This document shows, one piece after another, positions 38,616-49,575 of a stretch of 64,000 nt of DNA. Both the position numbers and the translations under genes were made by a program. This stretch comes from Enterobacter chengduensis (lineage in GTDB: Bacteria > Pseudomonadota > Gammaproteobacteria > Enterobacterales > Enterobacteriaceae), in contig NZ_CP043318.1 of NCBI RefSeq assembly GCF_001984825.2, positions 4,216,001-4,280,000 on the forward strand, written 5' to 3'. How positions within the stretch are numbered: position 1 is the first letter of the stretch; the number at the start of each line of letters is the position of its first letter. The notes beneath the pieces are model-generated. The model had not been told where the DNA came from, did no database searches, and saw only the letters and a list, made by a program, of their open reading frames with translations.

Positions 38616-39334
38616 TATTTCACCCTCTCGAACATTAAGTCCCATACGCCGTGACCAAGACGATGGCCACGCTGTTCAAATTTCGTCACCGGACGCGATT
38701 CCGGACGCGGTACATAGTCGTTGCTTTCAGACTGGTTTTTATACCCGTCCACCGACGACATCACTTCCAGCATATGTTCCGCATAAGGTTCCCAGTCGGT
38801 CGCCATATGGAAGACGCCGCCCAGCTTCAGCTTGCTTTTCACCAGCTCGGCAAACGGCGCCTGAACGATACGGCGTTTATTATGACGCGCTTTGTGCCAC
38901 GGGTCAGGGAAAAAGAGCTGAACCATGGTTAAAGAATTGTCAGGAATCATTTTGTGGAGCACTTCCACCGCGTCGTGACACATCACGCGCAGGTTCTCAA
39001 CGCCCTCTTCATGGGCGGTTGCGAGACACGCGCCTACGCCCGGGGAGTGCACTTCAATACCGAGGAAGTTCTGCTCCGGGCGCGCTTTCGCCATGGCCAC
39101 CAGCGAGGTGCCCATACCGAAACCGATCTCCAGCGTGATCGGCGCGTCGCGGCCAAACAGTTCGGCAAAATCCAGAGGCTGCTCGCTGAACTCAACGCCC
39201 ATCACCGGCCAGTAGCTGTCCAGCGCGTGTTGCTGCCCTTTTGTCAGGCGGCCCTGACGGCGGACAAAGCTGCGAATACGGCGCAGCGGGCGACCGTTTT
39301 CATCAAATTCCGGTGAAATGACGTCGTTTTTCAT
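38615..39334 (-). CDS. trmB: tRNA (guanine-N7-)-methyltransferase
   Basis: SAM-dependent enzyme that makes m7G46 in the tRNA variable loop. The 239-residue protein has the SAM motif [15 protein letters not shown] near residue 68 and the catalytic [14 protein letters not shown] near residue 145. The start at 39334 ([10 protein letters not shown]) is the family start; the frame is open 14 codons more. Divergent from mutY with overlapping control regions of about 144 bases. Confidence 0.97.
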   Translation of the reverse strand: MKNDVISPEFDENGRPLRRIRSFVRRQGRLTKGQQHALDSYWPVMGVEFSEQPLDFAELFGRDAPITLEIGFGMGTSLVAMAKARPEQNFLGIEVHSPGVGACLATAHEEGVENLRVMCHDAVEVLHKMIPDNSLTMVQLFFPDPWHKARHNKRRIVQAPFAELVKSKLKLGGVFHMATDWEPYAEHMLEVMSSVDGYKNQSESNDYVPRPESRPVTKFEQRGHRLGHGVWDLMFERVK

Positions 39335-39478
39335 AAAAGAGTTGTCTGCTTGTGAGAATGTTCGGGAAACGGGCATTATCCAAAGTTAAGGCGTCTATGC
39401 AAGCATGGGAAAGATCCGGTTTACAGCAGATTGACGCTGTGCTGCAATCTGCGTCCCTGATTATGCGAATCGATGACC

Positions 39479-40531
39479 ATGCAAGCCTCTCAATTTTCAG
39501 CCCAGGTGCTGGACTGGTACGACAAATACGGGCGCAAAACCCTGCCCTGGCAAATTGAAAAAACGCCCTACAAAGTATGGCTCTCCGAGGTGATGCTGCA
39601 ACAAACGCAGGTTGCCACGGTGATCCCTTACTTCGAGCGTTTCATGGCGCGCTTCCCGACGGTGACCGATCTGGCCAACGCCCCGCTCGACGAGGTCCTG
39701 CACCTGTGGACCGGTCTTGGCTACTACGCCCGCGCGCGTAATCTGCACAAGGCCGCACAGCAGGTCGCCACGCGCCACAACGGTAAATTTCCGGAAACCT
39801 TCGACGAGGTGGCGGACTTGCCCGGCGTCGGACGTTCAACCGCGGGCGCCATTCTCTCACTCTCTTTAGGCAAGCATTTCCCAATCCTCGACGGCAACGT
39901 GAAGCGCGTGCTGGCACGCTGTTATGCCGTCGACGGCTGGCCGGGGAAAAAGGACGTTGAAAAACGTCTTTGGGAAATAAGTGAACAGGTCACTCCGGCG
40001 AACGGCGTCGAGCGCTTTAACCAGGCGATGATGGATCTCGGCGCGATGGTCTGCACGCGCTCAAAGCCGAAGTGCGAACTCTGCCCGGTGAATAATCTCT
40101 GCGTAGCGTATGCCAACCATTCGTGGGCGCAGTATCCGGGTAAGAAACCCAAACAGACGCTGCCGGAGCGCACCGGCTATATGCTGCTGATGCAGCACGG
40201 CGACGAGGTCTTCCTCGCCCAGCGTCCACCGAGCGGCCTGTGGGGTGGTCTATACTGCTTCCCACAGTTTGAAGAGGAAGACCTGCTGCGCGAATGGCTT
40301 AAACAGCGCGGGATTGCTGACGATAACCTGACGCAGCTGACCGCGTTTCGCCATACCTTCAGCCATTTCCACCTGGATATTGTCCCCATGTGGCTTCCCG
40401 TGTCGTCATTTGCCTCGTGCATGGATGAAGGCACCGCTCTCTGGTATAACTTAGCGCAACCGCCATCAGTCGGGCTGGCGGCTCCCGTGGAGCGCCTGTT
40501 ACAGCAATTACGTGCCGGTGCAATGGTTTAG
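39479..40531 (+). CDS. mutY: Adenine DNA glycosylase
   Basis: Removes adenine mispaired with 8-oxoguanine in base excision repair. The 350-residue protein has the catalytic glutamate in [12 protein letters not shown], the helix-hairpin-helix [14 protein letters not shown] with catalytic aspartate in [10 protein letters not shown], the 4Fe-4S cluster cysteines in [17 protein letters not shown], and a C-terminal NUDIX-like domain ([16 protein letters not shown]) for 8-oxoG recognition. An ATG two codons upstream is also in frame. It is followed by yggX and mltC on the same strand. Confidence 0.97.
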   Translation: MQASQFSAQVLDWYDKYGRKTLPWQIEKTPYKVWLSEVMLQQTQVATVIPYFERFMARFPTVTDLANAPLDEVLHLWTGLGYYARARNLHKAAQQVATRHNGKFPETFDEVADLPGVGRSTAGAILSLSLGKHFPILDGNVKRVLARCYAVDGWPGKKDVEKRLWEISEQVTPANGVERFNQAMMDLGAMVCTRSKPKCELCPVNNLCVAYANHSWAQYPGKKPKQTLPERTGYMLLMQHGDEVFLAQRPPSGLWGGLYCFPQFEEEDLLREWLKQRGIADDNLTQLTAFRHTFSHFHLDIVPMWLPVSSFASCMDEGTALWYNLAQPPSVGLAAPVERLLQQLRAGAMV

Positions 40532-40557
40532 CATCGACAAGAAAAAGAGGAATGAGT

Positions 40558-40830
40558 ATGGCCAGAACGATTTTTTGTACTTTCCTGCAGCGCGACGCTG
40601 AAGGCCAGGATTTCCAGCTTTATCCGGGCGAGCTGGGTAAACGCATCTACAATGAAATCTCCAAAGAGGCCTGGGGACAGTGGCAGAAAAAGCAGACCAT
40701 GCTGATCAACGAGAAAAAGCTCAGCATGATGAACCCGGAACACCGCAAGCTGCTGGAGCAGGAGATGGTCAGCTTCCTGTTTGAAGGTAAAGACGTGCAC
40801 ATCGAAGGCTATACGCCACCGGAAAAATAG
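40558..40830 (+). CDS. yggX: Fe(2+)-trafficking protein YggX
   Basis: 90-residue protein linked to protection of iron-sulfur clusters from oxidative damage and to iron trafficking; it suits its neighbour MutY, an Fe-S enzyme. It starts [20 protein letters not shown] with the conserved cysteine at position 7 and contains [18 protein letters not shown]. The second ATG (40558) has AGAGGA at proper distance; the first (40552) directly abuts it. Confidence 0.95.
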   Translation: MARTIFCTFLQRDAEGQDFQLYPGELGKRIYNEISKEAWGQWQKKQTMLINEKKLSMMNPEHRKLLEQEMVSFLFEGKDVHIEGYTPPEK

Positions 40831-40845
40831 TATCGCGCCGCTGTT

Positions 40846-40871
40846 GCCGGGTGGCGCTTCGCTTACCCGGC
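40846..40871. repeat. Single REP element between yggX and mltC
   Basis: GCCGGGTGGCGCTTCGCTTACCCGGC forms one GC-rich hairpin of the REP family, 16 bases after yggX. Confidence 0.8.
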
Positions 40872-40886
40872 GAAAGCAACGACTAA

Positions 40887-41990
<1,104 letters not shown>

Positions 41991-42000
41991 AACCAACATC

Positions 42001-42081
42001 CCCCTCACCCTGCCCTCTCCCCAAAGCGGAGAGGGTGTTCAAGTTCCCTCTCCCCTTTGGGGAGAGGGTTAGAGTGAGGGG
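42001..42081. repeat. boxC-like palindromic repeat, copy 2
   Basis: Begins CCCCTCACCCTGCCCTCTCC, has an inner CCCTCTCCCCTTTGGGGAGAGGG palindrome part, and ends GTTAGAGTGAGGGG. It starts ten bases after mltC and precedes the nupG control region. Confidence 0.8.
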
Positions 42082-42119
42082 ACATCAGGCCGCACTCACT
42101 CACCCCACCCATACGAAAA

Positions 42120-42135
42120 TGTTATTTGCATCACA
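42120..42135 (+). promoter_or_regulatory. CRP-like site upstream of nupG
   Basis: TGTTA-TTTGCA-TCACA matches the CRP consensus at 8 of 10 core positions. It is 145 bases upstream of nupG, which in E. coli is controlled by CRP with CytR and DeoR. A second half-site-like TGTGGATTGCA occurs at about 42155. Confidence 0.45.
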
Positions 42136-42279
42136 ATCCAAACTGCAAATTAATGTGGATTGCATTTTTTTGCGGGAGGTAACAAAACATATCGTTGCCA
42201 ACTGATAGAATTGCATCAAATAACAACCCTGAATGTTCCCAAAACAACATATCTCCCGCTCACTTGTGAGGAAAGTAAC

Positions 42280-43536
42280 ATGAACCTTAAGCTGCAGCTT
42301 AAAATATTGTCGTTTCTGCAGTTCTGCCTGTGGGGTAGCTGGCTGACTACACTCGGCTCCTATATGTTTGTGACGCTCAAGTTCGACGGTGCGTCAATCG
42401 GTGCCGTATACAGCTCGCTCGGTATTGCGGCGGTCTTCATGCCAACGCTGCTGGGCATCGTGGCGGATAAATGGCTAAGCGCGAAATGGCTGTACATGCT
42501 TTGCCATCTGGTGGGAGCGGGGACGCTGTTTATGGCAGCCCAGGTGACCACGCCGGGGGCGATGTTCATGGTGATCCTGCTTAACTCGCTGGCCTATATG
42601 CCAACGCTTGGCCTGATCAACACCATCTCCTACTACCGCCTGAAGTCTGCGGATATGGACATCGTGACCGATTTCCCGCCAATCCGTATCTGGGGCACCA
42701 TCGGCTTTATCATGGCGATGTGGGGCGTGAGCTTCGCGGGCTTTGAACTGAGCCATATGCAGCTCTACATCGGTGCGGCGCTCTCCGTGCTGCTGGCAAT
42801 CTTCACCCTGACGCTGCCGACCATTCCGGTGTCTAACCAGCAGAAAAACCAGAGCTGGAGCACCATGCTCGGCCTGGACGCCTTCGCGCTGTTTAAAAAC
42901 AAGCGCATGGCGATCTTCTTTATCTTCTCCATGCTGCTGGGCGCAGAGCTGCAGATCACCAACATGTTCGGCAACACCTTCCTGCACAGCTTCGACAACA
43001 ACCCGCTGTTCTCCGGCAGCTTTATCGTTGAGCACGCGTCGGTGATGATGTCCATCTCTCAGATCTCTGAGACGCTGTTCATCCTGACCATCCCGTTCTT
43101 CCTGAGCCGCTACGGCATCAAGAACGTCATGCTGATCAGTATCGCGGCGTGGATGCTGCGCTTCGGCCTGTTCGCCTACGGCGACCCAAGCCCGTTCGGC
43201 ACCGTGCTGCTGGTGCTGTCGATGATCGTGTACGGCTGCGCCTTCGACTTCTTCAACATCTCTGGTTCCGTGTTTGTCGAGAAAGAGGTGAAGCCTGAGA
43301 TCCGCGCCAGCGCGCAGGGCATGTTCCTGATGATGACCAACGGCTTCGGCTGTATTCTGGGCGGCGTGGTGAGCGGTAAGGTGGTTGAGATGTACACCAC
43401 CAACGGCATCACCAACTGGCAGCCGGTGTGGCTGATCTTCGCGGCGTACTCGCTGGTGCTGTTCTTCGCGTTCATCGCGCTGTTCAAGTACAAGCACGTG
43501 CGCGTGCCGAACGGTGCGCAGCCGATCGCGCACTGA
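42280..43536 (+). CDS. nupG: Nucleoside permease NupG
   Basis: Inner-membrane proton-driven importer of purine and pyrimidine nucleosides (nucleoside:H+ symporter family). The 418-residue protein has twelve predicted membrane segments and family sequences such as FLQFCLWGSWLTTLGSYM, NSLAYMPTLGLINTISYY and TDFPPIRIWGTIGFI. The start at 42280 is supported by GTGAGGAAAG; the longer open frame upstream has no membrane-segment sense. Upstream CRP-like sites fit the known regulation. Confidence 0.96.
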   Translation: MNLKLQLKILSFLQFCLWGSWLTTLGSYMFVTLKFDGASIGAVYSSLGIAAVFMPTLLGIVADKWLSAKWLYMLCHLVGAGTLFMAAQVTTPGAMFMVILLNSLAYMPTLGLINTISYYRLKSADMDIVTDFPPIRIWGTIGFIMAMWGVSFAGFELSHMQLYIGAALSVLLAIFTLTLPTIPVSNQQKNQSWSTMLGLDAFALFKNKRMAIFFIFSMLLGAELQITNMFGNTFLHSFDNNPLFSGSFIVEHASVMMSISQISETLFILTIPFFLSRYGIKNVMLISIAAWMLRFGLFAYGDPSPFGTVLLVLSMIVYGCAFDFFNISGSVFVEKEVKPEIRASAQGMFLMMTNGFGCILGGVVSGKVVEMYTTNGITNWQPVWLIFAAYSLVLFFAFIALFKYKHVRVPNGAQPIAH

Positions 43537-43551
43537 TCTTTGGTGTGTTGT

Positions 43552-43626
43552 GCCCGGTGGCGGCTACGCCTTACCGGGCCTACAAAGCACAGCAAGCAGG
43601 CCGGGTGAGCGTTAGCGCCACCCGGC
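43552..43626. repeat. Paired REP elements (BIME) between nupG and citG
   Basis: GCCCGGTGGCGGCTACGCC...CCGGGC (43552-43579) and GCCGGGTGAGCG...GCCACCCGGC (43600-43626) are inverted REP units. They lie between convergent nupG and citG, one base into the citG stop codon. Confidence 0.85.
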
Positions 43627-44429
43627 TATTTTATTGCAGACAGCACCCACCCCACCGACAGTAAATCCGCGCTGCCGCCCGGACTCAGGTTTCGTTCTAT
43701 CAATGCGTTATCCATCTTAAGCAACGCCTCGCGGTCCCAGCCGTTAGCCAGCAGTTCCCGAGCATAGCCCTGAACGTAGCGCAGCCCTTCCATGCCGCCG
43801 CGCGATACCAGGTTGCTGTCCTGATTAACCGCCATCAGGCGTAGCAGAAGGCCGTGAAGCGACCGCCCGTTCCACTGCGCCAGCGCCTTGCGCACCGTGG
43901 CAAAGCCGCTTTCCGCCTCGCCGCGCGCGCCGGTTAAGCCGTACCGCTGAAACTGCCGCTCGCCCGCCGTCGCCTGTCCGCCGCGCGCGGCCAGCTCCCG
44001 CGACACCAGCCCGCTGCAGATGTTACTCACCTCACAGCAGAGGCTGTCTGCGGAGATATTTTTCACACGTCCGGCGGCGAAGCAGAGTAAACCGAGGGCA
44101 AAAATCCCGCCTTTATGCGTGTTCACCCCGTTCGTCGCGGCGTACATCGCCTGCTCGCAGGCCATCCCCATTGGGCGGATAATTCGTAGCTGTTCGCCAG
44201 CGGCCTTATCCGCATGCGCGCTGCCCAGCTCGGCAAAGCGCGCAAACCACGGCGTAATCGCCGCGATGCTGCGGACGAACAGCGCGTGGTCCATATCGCG
44301 GTGGGAACCGTTGTTGAGCGTGTCCACCAGCCCCGGTTTGGGCGTCAGCTCCAGCTCCTGCCACAGCGCCGCTTCGGCAAGCGCGGGCACGTCCGCAATG
44401 CGGGGCTTAGTCGCGAGCAAACCAGTCAT
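43626..44429 (-). CDS. citG: Triphosphoribosyl-dephospho-CoA synthase
   Basis: Makes the precursor of the citrate lyase prosthetic group from ATP and dephospho-CoA. The 267-residue protein shows the family motifs LTPKPGLVDTLNNGSHRDMD, IGMACE-type MGMACEQAMYAATNGVNTHKG, GLTGARGEAESGF and ERNLSPGGSADLL. The ATG at 44429 is inside the end of citX (23-base overlap); a TTG one codon upstream is possible. Last gene of the leftward citrate operon. Confidence 0.95.
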   Translation of the reverse strand: MTGLLATKPRIADVPALAEAALWQELELTPKPGLVDTLNNGSHRDMDHALFVRSIAAITPWFARFAELGSAHADKAAGEQLRIIRPMGMACEQAMYAATNGVNTHKGGIFALGLLCFAAGRVKNISADSLCCEVSNICSGLVSRELAARGGQATAGERQFQRYGLTGARGEAESGFATVRKALAQWNGRSLHGLLLRLMAVNQDSNLVSRGGMEGLRYVQGYARELLANGWDREALLKMDNALIERNLSPGGSADLLSVGWVLSAIK

Positions 44430-44946
44430 CAATCATCTTCTCCACGCGGGAAACCACCTGCTCAACGGGGTGATTGCGCGAGCGGGAACAGGCGTGCGCG
44501 GGCGCGTCGCAGATCAGGCAGCGCCGGAGATTTGCCCCCAGCGACTGACGCCCAACGTGGCCGTGCTGAGGGCAGATCACGTCCAGATCCCACAGCCTGC
44601 CGAGCGGGTGCGTCTGCTCCAGATCCGCGCAGTGCGCTTTGATTTCCGCCGCCGGATGGGCCACGCACCACAGGGCTTCTGGCCCGGTCGGGAGCCACAG
44701 CACCTGGCGGTCCAGCACCTGCCAGCGGTTCTCCCACAGCAGCTGGTCGCACGTCTGTAGCGCCACGCCCATGGTGTTGCGATAGCGCAGGCTGTCCTTG
44801 ATTTCCCCTGGCGTAACCAGCGTGAGGGATATCACCGGCTGTTGATAGTGCTCGAGCATGTCAGCCTGACGCGCTGCGCGGCGATCTTTCGCCGCCAGCA
44901 GTTCATCAAGGCTGACACCCGCCCGCACGGGTGTCGCTAACGTCAT
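44407..44946 (-). CDS. citX: Apo-citrate lyase phosphoribosyl-dephospho-CoA transferase
   Basis: Attaches the prosthetic group made by CitG to the serine of the acyl carrier subunit CitD. The 179-residue protein has the family features GRLWDLDVICP and RRCLICDAPAHACSRSR with clustered cysteines. It overlaps citF by four bases (ATGA) and citG by 23, consistent with coupled translation in one operon. Confidence 0.94.
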   Translation of the reverse strand: MTLATPVRAGVSLDELLAAKDRRAARQADMLEHYQQPVISLTLVTPGEIKDSLRYRNTMGVALQTCDQLLWENRWQVLDRQVLWLPTGPEALWCVAHPAAEIKAHCADLEQTHPLGRLWDLDVICPQHGHVGRQSLGANLRRCLICDAPAHACSRSRNHPVEQVVSRVEKMIDDWFARD

Positions 44947-46466
44947 ACTTCCTCCTTCACCTGTCGCACGGTGTCGATCACGCTGCCGTCGCGGTAGCGG
45001 ATCACCCCGACGATTTTGTCGGTAAATTCAATCGGTTTCGGTACGCCGGTCAGGGAAATCGCCCGCTCGTACAGCGCGTTGATATCCACCACCTTCAGTC
45101 CGGCGGCCATCAGCCGCTCGCGGACCTCCGGGCGCGCCGGGTTGACCGCAATGCCGTGATCGGTGACCAGCACGTCAATGCTTTCACCCGGCGTGAGGCG
45201 CGTGGTGACGCGCTTCACCACCGTCGGAATGCGGCTGCGCAGCAGCGGCGCCACCACGATGGTCAGGTTTGCCGCGGCGGCCACGTCGCAGTGCCCGCCG
45301 GACGCGCCGCGCATCACGCCGTCGGAGCCGGTGATGACGTTGACGTTGAAATCGACGTCGATTTCCAGGGCGCTAAGGATCACCACGTCGAGCTGGTCGC
45401 AGCTTGCCGCCTTGCTGCCGGGGTTGGCGTAGACGTTGGTGGAGATCTCCACGTGGTTAGGGTTGCGCGCCAGCGAGGCCGCCGCCTGGCCGTCAAAGCA
45501 CTGGGTGTCGAGCAGCTTTTCGATCAGCCCCTTCTCGTGCAGATCCACCAGGCTGCCGGTGATGCCGCCGAGCGCAAAGCGCGCCTTCACGCCGCTGCGC
45601 TCCATCTTCTCCTCCATAAAGCGGGTGCAGGCCGTGGCCGCCGCGCCGGAGCCGGTCTGCATCGAGAAGCCCGGCTTGAAGTAGCCGGAGTGTTCAATGA
45701 CGTCCGCCGCATAGCGGGCGATCATTAGCTCGCGCGGGTTGCTGGTGACGCGCGCCGCGCCGACGCTGATTTTCGCCGGGTCGCCCACGCTTTCAACCTG
45801 CACGATGTAGTCCACCTGGTCCTGCACCAGGCTGGCGGGCATATTGGGGAACGGCACCAGTTCTTCGGTCAGCAGCACCACCTTGCGGGCAAAGTGGGCG
45901 TCCACCATGGCGTAGCCCAGCGAGCCGCAGCAGGATTTACCGTTGGTGCCGTTGGCGTTGCCAAACTCATCGCTGCACGGCACCCCGAGAAACGCCACGT
46001 CGATATTCAGCTCGCCGTCCTGGAGCAGCTTCACGCGCCCGCCGTGGGAGTGAATCTGCACCGGCTCGTCCATCAGCCCGTGGGAGATGGCGTCCGCCAG
46101 CCTGCCGCGCATGCCCGAGGTGTAAATTCGGGTGATGACGCCGCTTTCAATATGCTCAATCAGCGCGTCGTTACAGGTCATCAGCGAGCTGGAGGCCAGG
46201 GTCAGGTTTTTGAAGCCCATCTGCGCAAGCAGCGCCACGACGGTGTTGATCACCCGGTCGCCTTCGCGAAACGCATGGTGGAAGGAGATGGTCATCCCGT
46301 CCTGCAGGCCGCAGCGCTTCACCGCCTCTTCAACGGAGGCGCACAGTTTACGGCGGTGCTTCGCGTCGCTGTCCGCCAGCCACGGCGTGGCGCTGTGGGC
46401 GGTATCAAAGGGTGCTAAGTCCCGCAGATGGGGAAAATTCACGTGAAGAAGTTCAGTTTGATTCAT
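44943..46466 (-). CDS. citF: Citrate lyase alpha subunit (citrate:acetyl-ACP transferase)
   Basis: Exchanges acetyl for citryl on the CitD carrier. The 507-residue protein begins MNQTELLHVNFPHL and includes GSDGVMRGASGGHCDVAAAA and LVTDHGIAVNPARPE, typical of the CoA-transferase-like CitF family. The start at 46466 is preferred; the upstream 48 codons of open frame lie inside citE sequence and have no family sense. citE ends ten bases upstream. Confidence 0.96.
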   Translation of the reverse strand: MNQTELLHVNFPHLRDLAPFDTAHSATPWLADSDAKHRRKLCASVEEAVKRCGLQDGMTISFHHAFREGDRVINTVVALLAQMGFKNLTLASSSLMTCNDALIEHIESGVITRIYTSGMRGRLADAISHGLMDEPVQIHSHGGRVKLLQDGELNIDVAFLGVPCSDEFGNANGTNGKSCCGSLGYAMVDAHFARKVVLLTEELVPFPNMPASLVQDQVDYIVQVESVGDPAKISVGAARVTSNPRELMIARYAADVIEHSGYFKPGFSMQTGSGAAATACTRFMEEKMERSGVKARFALGGITGSLVDLHEKGLIEKLLDTQCFDGQAAASLARNPNHVEISTNVYANPGSKAASCDQLDVVILSALEIDVDFNVNVITGSDGVMRGASGGHCDVAAAANLTIVVAPLLRSRIPTVVKRVTTRLTPGESIDVLVTDHGIAVNPARPEVRERLMAAGLKVVDINALYERAISLTGVPKPIEFTDKIVGVIRYRDGSVIDTVRQVKEEV

Positions 46467-46476
46467 TGTCTTATCC

Positions 46477-47352
46477 TTACCGACGCACGCCGGAGGCCGC
46501 CGCGCGCTCCAGCACCACCTGCGCGTGGTTAATAATCGGTGCATCCACCATTTTGCCGTTGAGCGACACCACGCCCAGGCCGTTGCGCTCGCCCTCTTCT
46601 GCCGCCTCAATCACCCTTCTGGCGTGTTCCACCTCCTCCTGCGTCGGGGCATAGGCGTTGTGCAGCAGGTCTATCTGGCGCGGGTTAATCAGCGATTTGC
46701 CGTTAAAGCCCATCTTGCGGATCAGATCGACCTCGCGCAGGAACCCGGCCTCGTCGTTAACGTCTGACCACACCACGTCGAAGGCGTCGATGCCCGCCGC
46801 GCGGGCGGCGTGCAGCACGGCGCAGCGGGCGTAGAACAGCTCGGTGCCGTCGCCGCGCTCGGTCTGCATGTCCATCACGTAGTCAAAGGCGGCCAGCGCG
46901 ATGCCGATGAGTCGCGGGGAGCTGCGGGCAATCGCCACGGCGTTAATCACGCCAATGGCCGACTCAATCGCCGCCATCACGCGGGTGGAGCCGACCTCGC
47001 GCCCGCACTCGCGCTCGATACGCTCGAGGTGGCCTTCCAGCTCGTAGATATCGTCCGGGGTGTCGGTTTTCGGCAGGCGAATCACGTCCACGCCCGCCCG
47101 CACGGCGGCCTCCAGATCCAGCAGGCCAAACGGCGTGCTCAGCGGGTTAATGCGCACCACGGTTTCGATATCCTCATACATCGGGTGCTGTAGCGCGTGG
47201 AACACCAGCATGCGTGCGGTGTCCTTCTCGCGCAGGGCAACGGCGTCCTCAAGGTCAAACATGATGGAATCGGGGCGGTAGATAAAGGCGGTGGAGAGCA
47301 TGGCGGCGTTAGCGCCCGGCAGGAACAGCATGCTGCGGCGAAGTTTGCTCAT
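46477..47352 (-). CDS. citE: Citrate lyase beta subunit (citryl-ACP lyase)
   Basis: Cleaves citryl-ACP to oxaloacetate and acetyl-ACP. The 291-residue TIM-barrel protein of the HpcH/HpaI family shows [26 protein letters not shown] with metal-binding acidic residue, VRINP, and [13 protein letters not shown]. It overlaps citD by four bases (ATGA). Confidence 0.96.
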   Translation of the reverse strand: MSKLRRSMLFLPGANAAMLSTAFIYRPDSIMFDLEDAVALREKDTARMLVFHALQHPMYEDIETVVRINPLSTPFGLLDLEAAVRAGVDVIRLPKTDTPDDIYELEGHLERIERECGREVGSTRVMAAIESAIGVINAVAIARSSPRLIGIALAAFDYVMDMQTERGDGTELFYARCAVLHAARAAGIDAFDVVWSDVNDEAGFLREVDLIRKMGFNGKSLINPRQIDLLHNAYAPTQEEVEHARRVIEAAEEGERNGLGVVSLNGKMVDAPIINHAQVVLERAAASGVRR

Positions 47353-47642
47353 TTCAGCGCCCCCCAGCTGATGGTCTGATCATCGGCGGCACGCATCAGC
47401 GCGCTTTGCAGGCGGGCGCGAATAACACAGTCCAGCGCCCCTTTATCTTCAATAATGATGAGTCCCTGGTGCACGTTCATGGCGCGCAAGGTGTCATTGA
47501 CGACCTGGCGGATCTGCTCGCCAAACTGCTTAATCACTTCGCTGTGGATGACGATCTCCAGCTCGCCGTGAGCTGGCGCGATTTTCACCATCAGGTCGCT
47601 GGACTCCTGCGTACCGGCCAGCGCCTCCTTTACAATATTCAT
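47349..47642 (-). CDS. citD: Citrate lyase gamma subunit (acyl carrier protein)
   Basis: Carries the phosphoribosyl-dephospho-CoA arm on which citrate is activated. The 97-residue protein starts [20 protein letters not shown]; Ser14 is at the position of the modified serine in Klebsiella CitD. The start at 47642 is chosen for this match and length; the frame is open 27 codons further into citC. Gap to citC is 16 bases. Confidence 0.95.
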   Translation of the reverse strand: MNIVKEALAGTQESSDLMVKIAPAHGELEIVIHSEVIKQFGEQIRQVVNDTLRAMNVHQGLIIIEDKGALDCVIRARLQSALMRAADDQTISWGALK

Positions 47643-47658
47643 GATAAATTCCTGGTAG

Positions 47659-48681
47659 TTATGCGACTTCGGCACTCGCACGGTAATGCGTTTCGAGATG
47701 CGCGAAGGTGGAGTCCGGGACAATCTCCCGGATCCGGGAAAACTGCTGTGTCTTCAGTAAGCGGCGCACTTCGGACGCGGAAATGGCGTTGCCGGCGGCC
47801 TTGATGCGCGGCATTTCCACCACCTCAATATGCGAGGCCAGCAGGTCGTGCAGCGTCTGGTTGTACTGACGGGTGATATCGCAAAACGGCTCCGAGCCGA
47901 TGAAGCGGTGCGTGATGCCGAGCGCCGGGGCAATAAAGTCCCGGAAGATCAGCACGTCGATCTCGCTCCACGCCTGCTGCACTTTGCCGGTCTCCTTCAG
48001 GAAGTAGGCCGGGAAGGTGGCGCGGGAGATGATGTACTGCGAGCCTTCATGCACCACCACGTTCGGCAGATGCGCCACGCCCGCCCGCACCATCTCAATG
48101 CGCGCGCTGAACGGGAAGAACGACGCGTCTTCACGCACCACGAACAGGTGCAGGGCATCGCACCGCGCCGCCGCCTGCTCCACCAGATGGCGGTGGCCGA
48201 GGGTGAACGGATTGGCGTTCATCACTATCGCGCCGATGTTCTCCCCGCATTTGCGCTTCGCGCGCAGGGAGCGGCAGTAGCGCTCAATTCCCTGCGGGGT
48301 GTTCTCCATCAGCACCGCGTTGTTTCCGCTCTGGGCAATCGGCCAGAAGCCGCTGCGGGCAAAGCGCTCCCGGTTGCACGGACGCGTACAGAGGAAGAGG
48401 TGAAAATGGCCGCGCTCCAGCGCCGCATTTTCCACCTCGGCCAGCAGCCGCGCGCTGAGGTTCTCGCCGCGAAGCTGCTCGTTGACCGCCACGCATTTGA
48501 TGACGTTGGCGGCAAGCCCTGCGCACCCCACCAGCTGCGGGCCGGACCAGGCCTCGACGAACAGCGTGATGTCGTTGTCCAGGCCAAGGCCGCTGTCTGT
48601 CAGCAGGTAGCGGATCTGGCTTAAGCGCTCCGGATGCTTCGCCAAGAGGGTGTGGCGAAAATCGATGGGTTGCGAGTGCAT
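47659..48681 (-). CDS. citC: [Citrate (pro-3S)-lyase] ligase
   Basis: Acetylates the prosthetic group of CitD with acetate and ATP, switching citrate lyase on. The 340-residue protein has an N-terminal GNAT-like domain (VGCAGLAANVIKCVAVNEQLRGENL) and a C-terminal nucleotidyltransferase domain with NANPFTLGHRHLVEQAA, the HxGH-type ATP site, and SASEVRRLL. First of the lyase genes, 13 bases downstream of the FAH-family gene. Confidence 0.95.
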   Translation of the reverse strand: MHSQPIDFRHTLLAKHPERLSQIRYLLTDSGLGLDNDITLFVEAWSGPQLVGCAGLAANVIKCVAVNEQLRGENLSARLLAEVENAALERGHFHLFLCTRPCNRERFARSGFWPIAQSGNNAVLMENTPQGIERYCRSLRAKRKCGENIGAIVMNANPFTLGHRHLVEQAAARCDALHLFVVREDASFFPFSARIEMVRAGVAHLPNVVVHEGSQYIISRATFPAYFLKETGKVQQAWSEIDVLIFRDFIAPALGITHRFIGSEPFCDITRQYNQTLHDLLASHIEVVEMPRIKAAGNAISASEVRRLLKTQQFSRIREIVPDSTFAHLETHYRASAEVA

Positions 48682-48694
48682 GCTGCCGCCTTAC

Positions 48695-49558
48695 TTAATG
48701 TGCTGACGCAAGCCCGACGGCTGGCGCTTCCACGATCACGTTGCTCAGATGACCGATATGCTCGATCTCCACCTCAATGCGATCGCCCTCCTTCATAAAC
48801 AGCGGCGGGTTTCGCTTTTTACCCACCCCGCCCGGGGATCCGGTGATGATCACGTCGCCCGGGCTGAGGCGGGTAAAGGTGCTGATGTACTCGATCAGCT
48901 CCGCCACCTTGTGGATCATGCTGCTGGTGTTGTCTTCCTGCACCATGCGGCCGTTCAGCCAGGTGCGGATCGCCAGCTGGTGCGGGTCCGGGATCTCATC
49001 CGCCGTCGCCATCCACGGGCCAAACGCGCCGGTCTGACGCCAGTTTTTACCGGCCGTAAACCAGGTGTGCTGCCAGTCGCGGGCGGAGCCGTCCATGTAG
49101 CAGCTGTAGCCCGCCACGTGGCGCAGGGCGTCGTCGCGGCTGATGTTCTCCCCGCCTTTGCCGATGATCACCGCCAGCTCGCCTTCATAGTCGAATTCGC
49201 TGGAGTGGCGCGGCTTCAGCACCGGCTCGTTGTGGCCAGTCTGTGAATCCGGAAAGCGGACAAACAGCGTCGGGGCCGGGTTATGCTGGTCAAACTCCTT
49301 GCGCTTATCGGCGTAGTTCATGCCCACGCAGAGGATTTTTTCCGGCTGCACGATCACCGGTAAGAAGGTGATGGCGCTCAGCGGCACGTCCACGGCGTCG
49401 TTCAGGTAGCGGGTGGCCTGCGCCAGCCCGTTGCCCTGCAGCAGCGCCTTGAGGTCGCCGTAGCGGTCGCCGAGACGGCGGCCTAAATCAATCACGCCGT
49501 CGGCCTGGACGATGCCGTAGCTGCGTTTTCCCTGGTATAAAAAGCTTGCGAGTTTCAT
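48695..49558 (-). CDS. Fumarylacetoacetate hydrolase family protein in the citrate operon
   Basis: 287-residue FAH-family enzyme. The core shows ILCVGMNYADKRKEFD, the metal-binding region SSEFDYEGELAVIIGKGGENIS, and VIITGSPGGVG near the C-terminus. Family members include FAHD1-type oxaloacetate decarboxylases or tautomerases and several acylpyruvate hydrolases. It sits 17 bases after citW and 13 before citC, so it is part of the citrate operon. Citrate lyase yields oxaloacetate, and no oadGAB genes are present in the window; conversion of oxaloacetate to pyruvate, or its keto-enol balance, is therefore a plausible role, but this is inference. Confidence 0.82.
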   Translation of the reverse strand: MKLASFLYQGKRSYGIVQADGVIDLGRRLGDRYGDLKALLQGNGLAQATRYLNDAVDVPLSAITFLPVIVQPEKILCVGMNYADKRKEFDQHNPAPTLFVRFPDSQTGHNEPVLKPRHSSEFDYEGELAVIIGKGGENISRDDALRHVAGYSCYMDGSARDWQHTWFTAGKNWRQTGAFGPWMATADEIPDPHQLAIRTWLNGRMVQEDNTSSMIHKVAELIEYISTFTRLSPGDVIITGSPGGVGKKRNPPLFMKEGDRIEVEIEHIGHLSNVIVEAPAVGLASAH

Positions 49559-49575
49559 TGTTCTTTCCTGAAAAC

